The position numbers and the translations under genes are program-made. A stretch of DNA of 64,000 nucleotides from Arthrobacter sp. FW305-BF8. Its GTDB lineage: Bacteria; Actinomycetota; Actinomycetes; Actinomycetales; Micrococcaceae. Position 1 is the stretch's first letter. Every line of letters starts with the position of its first letter. Shown one piece after another: positions 58,867-64,000 of the stretch. The stretch lies in NCBI RefSeq assembly GCF_021789315.1, contig NZ_CP084561.1, positions 3,162,001 through 3,226,000 on the forward strand, given 5' to 3'. The notes under the pieces were generated by a model, which did not search any database, had not been told where the DNA came from, and saw only the letters and a program-made list of their open reading frames with translations.

Positions 58867-59763
58867 TCAAGGACGCACAGCGTGTGTAACGAGCTTGCGC
58901 AGCCCGGGCCACATGCGCTTTGAGACCACCTTGGGGGTGAGGGAAACGGCATTCAGACGCGACGTCAGGTGCCAGCGCGCCGATCGTGCAGCGTTGTTCC
59001 AGCCCCTGACGGAGAAGTCGCGAACGCACTCATCAAAGAAGGCCCGTTCCTCAGCGAAACGGCGTCCATCCAGAGCCCGGACGGAGGAGTCCGACTCCCG
59101 GTGCCTGCGGTACTGGAAGCATACGGTGTCGACGACGGCCATCTTGCCGCCAGTCAGGATGATGTCGATTGCGAGAGCCAGATCCTGAACGACGTCATAC
59201 TGGGGCCGGAAATCATGCTTCTTGATGGCTTCCGCACGCCACGCTACCGACGGAAAATACAGCCAGTCTCCAACCAGGAGGCTTTCGGCCACCGCCTCGT
59301 CGGAGACGATTGCCTCAGAGGCCTTGCCTACCAGCCTGTGCCGCAGGTACTGCTTAACGTTGTCGCCGAGCGGCGTGTACACAGCACCGTTCTCGTCGAT
59401 GACCTCGACTCCGGGCTGGACGATGGAAACAGCCGGATCCCGGAAGGCTTTCCGGACAGTGCCAATGTAGTTCGGAAGCATGATGTCGTCGGCGCCCATG
59501 ATGACGACAATGTCGTGCTCCACGAGGCCAACACACTTCTTGTAATTTCCGTTGGCGCCAAGGTTCACGTCGTTGCGGAAGTACCGCACCCGGTCGTCGC
59601 CTTCAACCAGGCCACGGAAGTACTCCGGAAGGCTTTCATCAGGGTAGCCGTCATCAACGATCGTGAGGCGGAAGTCCGTGTCGTCCTGTGCAAGGACTGA
59701 GGCAACCGCGGCCTTCATCATCGCCACGTCGCCGTAGTACGGGAACATCACGTCAATTGTCAT
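58867..59763 (-). CDS. Glycosyltransferase family 2 protein
   Basis: A 298-residue GT-A-fold transferase: MTIDVMFPYYGDVAMMKAAV, LTIVDDGYPDESLPEYF, then the DxD-type VIMGADDIMLPNY and the C-terminal YRRHRESDSSVRALD. No membrane segments. The protein is likely to work on a lipid-linked glycan at the inner face of the membrane. ATG 59763 overlaps the DUF2304 stop by one base. Donor and acceptor are unknown. Confidence 0.87.
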   Translation of the reverse strand: MTIDVMFPYYGDVAMMKAAVASVLAQDDTDFRLTIVDDGYPDESLPEYFRGLVEGDDRVRYFRNDVNLGANGNYKKCVGLVEHDIVVIMGADDIMLPNYIGTVRKAFRDPAVSIVQPGVEVIDENGAVYTPLGDNVKQYLRHRLVGKASEAIVSDEAVAESLLVGDWLYFPSVAWRAEAIKKHDFRPQYDVVQDLALAIDIILTGGKMAVVDTVCFQYRRHRESDSSVRALDGRRFAEERAFFDECVRDFSVRGWNNAARSARWHLTSRLNAVSLTPKVVSKRMWPGLRKLVTHAVRP

Positions 59764-60173
59764 TATCTTCTCTCGGTAGGCGGCGTCGGGGAATCTGTTT
59801 GACCGTCGTCGGTCGATGGTTGTGACGGGGTGAGCTGGCTCTGCAACTGGTCCACACCTGCCCGCAGAATGGCCACTTCCTCGGCAAGGATCCGCGTTTC
59901 ATCCTCCAGGATGGTCAATTCGCGCGAGACGTGCAGGCTTACACCGACCAGCAAGAGGATGGAAAGCGAAAAGAGCAGGTTGGCCGGGACAACGATACCC
60001 ACAACGGAAGCCGCCCAATTGAGGAGCCTCGGAAAGAGGCCGAGAATGATCGTCAACCCGCCGATGACCAGCCAAAGAATGGCGTACTTTTCCCGGAGCC
60101 GGCCGTTCCGGAGCATAACCAGAACAACCAAGACCATAACAATGGCCAGAATTAATGAACCTGCGACGTTCAT
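59763..60173 (-). CDS. DUF2304 membrane protein
   Basis: A 136-residue protein with three hydrophobic segments (about 3-22, 31-55, 60-82) matching DUF2304: LRNGRLREKYAILWLVIGG is characteristic. The last 50 residues are a coiled coil (ELTILEDETRILAEEVAIL) and Pro/Thr-rich tail. In many bacteria DUF2304 is next to a dolichol-phosphate-type GT2, as here. Role unknown; a partner of the glycosyltransferase is likely. Confidence 0.85.
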   Translation of the reverse strand: MNVAGSLILAIVMVLVVLVMLRNGRLREKYAILWLVIGGLTIILGLFPRLLNWAASVVGIVVPANLLFSLSILLLVGVSLHVSRELTILEDETRILAEEVAILRAGVDQLQSQLTPSQPSTDDGQTDSPTPPTERR

Positions 60174-60176
60174 TCC

Positions 60177-60950
60177 TTAGGCACTTCCCTCTCCGGCAAT
60201 GTCGCCGGACAACGGCGTATGTAGTTCAGCGGCACGCGGCGTTCGCCGGCGCGCAAGGGCAAAGCAGAGGACGAGGCCGGACCTGGCCAGGTAAATGGAC
60301 GCCTTGATTGGCCCCTGGCTTGGAGTCCCCGCCTGCCTGGCTTTCATGTCCACGGGTATCTGCGTAACAGTGCAACCGGACTTGATCGCCACGACCAGTG
60401 AGTCAATGGTGTCGCCCAAGTATTCGGCTGGAAAGTGAGAGATGTACTGGCGGATTGCACGTGAGTTTGCCGCACGGAACCCCGACGTCACATCCGTCAG
60501 ACGCGTTCCCGCGATGCCTGAGATCACTCTGGCAAGGAAGAACATGGCCCAGCGCCGCGGCCCCTTCGCCCCGTAACTTCCCCTGCCGGCGAACCGGGCA
60601 CCAATGGAAATGTCAGCATGCTCCAGGCCAGCCAGCACGCGGTCAATATCGTGCGGATCGTGCTGCCCGTCGGCATCCACCTGGATCACAGAGGTGTACT
60701 TATTCCGTAGTGCGTACTTGAATCCCGCTCGCATGGCTCCGCCGACACCGAGGTTGAACGGTAGCCTCAGCACGGTCGCACCAGCCTCCGCGGCGATCCT
60801 GGGAGTATCGTCCTTGGATCCGTCGTCCACGACAAGAACGTGGTGTTGGGGGGTTACGGAGAGCACATCACGGATGGTCTGGCCAATCGCTTCTGCTTCG
60901 TTCCAGGCCGGCATGATTATGAGCACGCCAGACCGCTGTGAGTTACCCAT
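60177..60950 (-). CDS. GT2 dolichyl-phosphate mannosyltransferase-like protein
   Basis: A 257-residue polyprenyl-phosphate sugar transferase (DPM1/Ppm-like). Motifs: VLIIMPAWNEAEAIGQTIR, VLVVDDGSKDDTPRIAAEAG, SVIQVDADGQHDPHDID (DxD) and TDVTSGFRAANSRAIRQY. ATG 60950 is chosen for the MGNSQRSGVLIIMPAWN beginning; the upstream frame adds residues unlike the family. It would load a sugar onto polyprenyl phosphate for use outside the membrane. Confidence 0.88.
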   Translation of the reverse strand: MGNSQRSGVLIIMPAWNEAEAIGQTIRDVLSVTPQHHVLVVDDGSKDDTPRIAAEAGATVLRLPFNLGVGGAMRAGFKYALRNKYTSVIQVDADGQHDPHDIDRVLAGLEHADISIGARFAGRGSYGAKGPRRWAMFFLARVISGIAGTRLTDVTSGFRAANSRAIRQYISHFPAEYLGDTIDSLVVAIKSGCTVTQIPVDMKARQAGTPSQGPIKASIYLARSGLVLCFALARRRTPRAAELHTPLSGDIAGEGSA

Positions 60951-61161
60951 GGTTGGCAAGTATACCAACGGTAACGGACCCGGATTACGGTGCACCTCCG
61001 CTTCGGAGACTCAAGGTCTCCTTCAAAAACGGCGGGTCACAGGCCCGTGTGCACTTGGTCCTGCACCCGTCGCGCGGTGGCCGGCCAACGCCGGTCACCC
61101 GAATACCGAGGGCGATGGTCCTACTTGTAAGGTGGGGTGTGACTTCTGAGGAGCTTGATAG

Positions 61162-63225
61162 ATGACTTGGTGGGAAACTTTCCCTACGTTCGCCGCAACA
61201 ATTCTGGTGTATTTCCTGCCCGGCTTGTTGATACTTGCAGCCGCCGGCGTCAGGGGGCTAAGCCTCGCAGCGCTTTCAGCGCCGGTATCAGCGTCCGTAG
61301 CCGGATCGGTGGCCGTGATTCTGCCTTACCTGCGCCTGCCCTTCAACCCGGCCGTCTATTTCATCGTCTCGGCTCTGGCCGCCGCCGCCATCCTGGCTGC
61401 CCGCGGACTGCTGCAACGGCGCCGCAGCCTCACGGGAGCCGGCAAGAAGTGGCGCCTTGATGCCAGTGAGTCGCTGCCGGCCACGTCGCTGGGCATCAGA
61501 CTGACACAATTTCTGATCCCGCTCGCCGTACTCTTTCCCGCCATAATCATCGCGGCCCGGTACATCTCAGGTTTTGGTTCGCCCGAAAGTTTCTCAGAGT
61601 CTTTTGACAACATCTATCACCTCAATGCTGTTCGGCACATCGCGGAAACGCAGAACGGCTCGACCCTGACTTTGGGGAACCTGACGGATGCCTCGCAGGC
61701 ACTCTATCCCGCCGCCATGCACGACGCGATGGCGCTTGTCGTCATGCTTGGTGCACCGTCGGTAATGGTCGCAGTCAACGTGGGCACCATCGTCACGGGA
61801 GCAATCGTCTGGCCCCTGTCGTGCATCTTCCTAATCAGCAGGGTCGCAGGATACCGTCCGGCGCCCTTGCTTGCCGCCGGTGTTCTATCGGCCGGGTTCA
61901 GCGCTTTCCCCTATCTCATGGTCGCCTACGGCGTTCTCTATCCGAACCACGCAGCGATTGCGCTCCTGCCTGCTGTTTTGGGTCTCGCTATCGAGGCACT
62001 GGGCATGTCACGCGCATCCCATGGTGTGACCGACAAAAACTGGATACCCGCCACTCTTGCCCTGGCAGCTACCCTTCCCGGCCTGGCTCTGTCGCACCCG
62101 AGCGCTGCCGTGGCGCTCCTGGCCTTTGCAGGACCGGCAGTAATCGCTGCGTGTATCAAGTCTTGGCAGGCCAATAGTGGGGACTCTGACCATCGAGCGG
62201 CTCGCCGCTGGGTGATCTTCGCAACAGGTTATGTATTGCTTACCCTCGTAGTCTGGGTGGCTATCCGACCGAGCTTGGCGTCATCGGGCTGGCTTGCATT
62301 CCAAAGTAATGCCCGGGCCATAGGCGAAATTTTGGGAAGCGCCCCAATGGGAACTACCACTGCCTGGGTCTTGCTGGTTCTGACGGTCATCGGACTCTAC
62401 GTTATTGTCCGGCACCTGCAACGAATGTGGTGGATTGCCGGAATGTATCTCGTCGGCGCCCTCCTGTACCTGGTCGCTTCAAGCTGGATCGACGGCGACT
62501 TCCGGAATTTCCTGACCGGAGTTTGGTACCGTGACAGCAATCGCCTGGCCGCCCTGCTGCCAACGGTCACGTTGCCTGTAGTCGTCATCGGCAGTGAATG
62601 GATTATCCTGCGCGTGCGGCACGTCGTAGGGTCACTCGCACGGGCGGATTCGAGCCGTTCCCGGGGACAGCGCATCCTGAGCCGGCTCGTAAAACGGCTC
62701 CCTGGCAACCCGGGTGTGGCAGCTACATGTGTTGTTCTGCTGGCCCTTGGAGCGGGGGTTCAGGGCGGTTCCCTTTATGCCGTCCAAGACCGGCTGGCAA
62801 CTGTTTTCTCAACGACGGAGAATTCGAAGCCGCTCACCAGGAACCAAGTCGACCTGTTCTCGGAATTGGCGAATATCGTCCCGAGCACGGATGTGATAGT
62901 TGCGAACCCGCGAACGGGCGCGTCGCTTGCCTACGCTTTCAGTGGCCGCCGCGTCCTTGCACCCCACATCTTCGGCACGCGGACGGAGCAGGAACAATTG
63001 CTTCTTGACCACTGGGCTGAAGCGTCCTACAACCCCAGAGTTTGCCCGGCTATCCGGGACTTGAAGGCGTATTGGGCCTTGGACTTCGGCGCCCAGGAAA
63101 TTTTCACGCCACGGGGGGAAACACTGCTGGGGCTCCGTGATCTTGTCGATGATTCTGCGCCAGGTGTTGAGTTGGTGAAAGCTGTCGGTGACGCGAGACT
63201 GTTCCGCGTAACTGCCTGCGGCTAA
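61162..63225 (+). CDS. Large polytopic membrane protein, DUF6541-like
   Basis: A 687-residue protein with about 13 membrane segments and a C-terminal extracytoplasmic domain (about 540-687). The N-terminus AATILVYFLPGLLILAAAG and the loop FDNIYHLNAVRHIAETQN followed by LYPAAMHDAM resemble the DUF6541/GT-C-like group of actinobacterial cell-wall genes, where the Asp/His loop could be catalytic. Functions assigned to it would be transfer of a sugar from polyprenyl phosphate. ATG 61162 begins MTWWETFPTFAATILVY. It faces away from the GT2 operon and is followed by a terminator. Confidence 0.75.
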   Translation: MTWWETFPTFAATILVYFLPGLLILAAAGVRGLSLAALSAPVSASVAGSVAVILPYLRLPFNPAVYFIVSALAAAAILAARGLLQRRRSLTGAGKKWRLDASESLPATSLGIRLTQFLIPLAVLFPAIIIAARYISGFGSPESFSESFDNIYHLNAVRHIAETQNGSTLTLGNLTDASQALYPAAMHDAMALVVMLGAPSVMVAVNVGTIVTGAIVWPLSCIFLISRVAGYRPAPLLAAGVLSAGFSAFPYLMVAYGVLYPNHAAIALLPAVLGLAIEALGMSRASHGVTDKNWIPATLALAATLPGLALSHPSAAVALLAFAGPAVIAACIKSWQANSGDSDHRAARRWVIFATGYVLLTLVVWVAIRPSLASSGWLAFQSNARAIGEILGSAPMGTTTAWVLLVLTVIGLYVIVRHLQRMWWIAGMYLVGALLYLVASSWIDGDFRNFLTGVWYRDSNRLAALLPTVTLPVVVIGSEWIILRVRHVVGSLARADSSRSRGQRILSRLVKRLPGNPGVAATCVVLLALGAGVQGGSLYAVQDRLATVFSTTENSKPLTRNQVDLFSELANIVPSTDVIVANPRTGASLAYAFSGRRVLAPHIFGTRTEQEQLLLDHWAEASYNPRVCPAIRDLKAYWALDFGAQEIFTPRGETLLGLRDLVDDSAPGVELVKAVGDARLFRVTACG

Positions 63226-63229
63226 AGCG

Positions 63230-63276
63230 GAACGGTTGTTGCAGAGCCTTGAGCTTGCAACAACCGTTCGTTTTTT
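63230..63276 (+). terminator. Terminator after the large membrane protein gene
   Basis: Perfect 14-bp stem, arms 63230-63243 and 63256-63269, then a run of T (63271-63276). Confidence 0.88.
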
Positions 63277-63295
63277 GGGGGGGTATTTCAGACGC

Positions 63296-64000
63296 CTATT
63301 TTTGACCGGAGAGGTAGGCGGCCTTCGCCAGTTCCGGCACAAGATTTCGGCTGGCCCATGCCATGCTGAGAGGTGTGCCGCTTTCCATCGCCAGCGTTTC
63401 ATTTCCCGTGATGAAGTACGGTTGTCCGTTGCCAAAACGCGGAAGCCCAGGGACCTTACCGGTCGCCCTATAGTCCGTCATATCAACGGCACCGAGAGCA
63501 ATCACCATGATATCGGCGCTGAGCTCAAGGGCGCGCTCGTGCGGCCATATGAATGAAGGCTGCGCCGTGGGATCTGTATAGCTCTTCCCTTCTGCCTTGA
63601 CTACTTGCAAGCAAGGGGCAGCGACCGATCCAAACTCTTCGGCCAGCTGCATGGGATTCGAAGCCTGCGCGAACACTCGCACATCTGCACCGGCCACTGA
63701 AGATGCCCGCAGGTAGATAACACTTGTCCCCTTCAACGCGGCATAGTCCCGGACAGCGTCTTTCATGGACGTCTCGGTCTTTCGCACAAGCTCCGTTGCA
63801 GCGTCCTGCCTGCCCAAGGCCCGGCCAATAACTGTGACAGCACTACGCCAGTCGCCGTCCTCAGCGGTCGCTTCAGGCACGACGACGGGAGCAAGGCCTG
63901 AGAGGGCATCATAGTTTGCTTTGGACAGCGTGTTGGTCAGGGAAAGGATGAGATCGGGCTCAAGCTTCTCGATCTCGGAAACGGGAACCCCGCGGCCGTC
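63296..64000 (-). CDS. Iron-siderophore ABC transporter substrate-binding protein (5' end outside window)
   Basis: The window ends within this gene; the visible 234 residues are the C-terminal part. The frame is open from 64000 (DGRGVPVSEIEKLEPDLIL) and reads ANYDALSGLAPVVVPEA, DWRSAVTVIGRALGRQDAAT, then KGTSVIYLRASSVAGADV. It closely follows the periplasmic-binding-protein-2 family of FepB/FhuD/Fhu-like iron carriers. The signal peptide and lipobox would be outside the window. Likely partners (permease, ATPase) also lie beyond 64 kb. The GTG at 63880 is internal. Confidence 0.88.
   Translation of the reverse strand, partial: DGRGVPVSEIEKLEPDLILSLTNTLSKANYDALSGLAPVVVPEATAEDGDWRSAVTVIGRALGRQDAATELVRKTETSMKDAVRDYAALKGTSVIYLRASSVAGADVRVFAQASNPMQLAEEFGSVAAPCLQVVKAEGKSYTDPTAQPSFIWPHERALELSADIMVIALGAVDMTDYRATGKVPGLPRFGNGQPYFITGNETLAMESGTPLSMAWASRNLVPELAKAAYLSGQK

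Overview
The window is high-GC, densely coded actinobacterial chromosome. The best match is the Micrococcaceae, Arthrobacter or Pseudarthrobacter type. This rests on the single-chain Kgd/SucA 2-oxoglutarate enzyme, the SigR/RsrA mycothiol redox switch, the 24-residue ribosomal protein bL37, a SAM-IV riboswitch, a DUF222/HNH repeat-family gene and a Tad pilus island. Names come from motifs and family knowledge read from the sequence; no database search was run.

Layout. 1-4.7 kb: the 3' part of hrpA, a long perfect hairpin, and a DUF222/HNH endonuclease gene broken by three frame changes. 4.7-9.0 kb: HIT hydrolase, zinc alcohol dehydrogenase, and a divergent sulfur pair (thiosulfate sulfurtransferase and Cds1-like cysteine desulfhydrase), then a metallo-beta-lactamase-fold hydrolase. 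9.1-12.4 kb: zinc homeostasis (zur, znuACB) with a 25-bp palindromic operator. 12.4-19.9 kb: two CNNM/CorC-type CBS membrane proteins, kgd and a GDSL hydrolase. 20.0-23.8 kb: DUF4097 protein with its PadR regulator, bL37, and sigR-rsrA with a matching sigma-R promoter. 23.8-29.8 kb: aroA-rsgA-hisN, then a SAM-IV riboswitch ahead of a cysteine-desulfurase-like enzyme, and a methyltransferase. 29.8-35 kb: an MntR-like regulator with two CrcB fluoride channels, an MFS exporter, small proteins and an HtrA-like protease. 34.6-40.2 kb: ssrA, smpB, an M23 peptidase, ftsX, ftsE and prfB. 40.2-45.0 kb: a Tad/Flp pilus operon. 45.3-47.7 kb: a secreted GH25 lysozyme with eight tandem repeats of the LGFP kind.

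47.8-61 kb is a surface-glycan island. An eight-gene minus-strand operon plus one divergent gene encode what looks like a complete route to a CMP-activated nonulosonic acid of the legionaminic type: PtmE-like nucleotidyltransferase, LegB, LegC, NeuD/LegH-type acyltransferase, NeuC/LegG, NeuB/LegI and NeuA/LegF, with a Wzx-like flippase and a polytopic membrane protein. Next to legF is an unrecognised protein that could be the transferase using the CMP sugar. GT2 enzymes, a DUF2304 protein and a large DUF6541-like membrane protein follow. The window ends inside an iron-siderophore binding-protein gene.

The main points for a second look are the nonulosonic-acid island and its orphan transferase candidate, the repeat-expanded lysozyme, the sigR promoter with a 72-codon upstream extension, the SAM-IV-controlled desulfurase-like gene, and an inverted duplication that seems to have arisen by template switching in the DUF222/HNH pseudogene.
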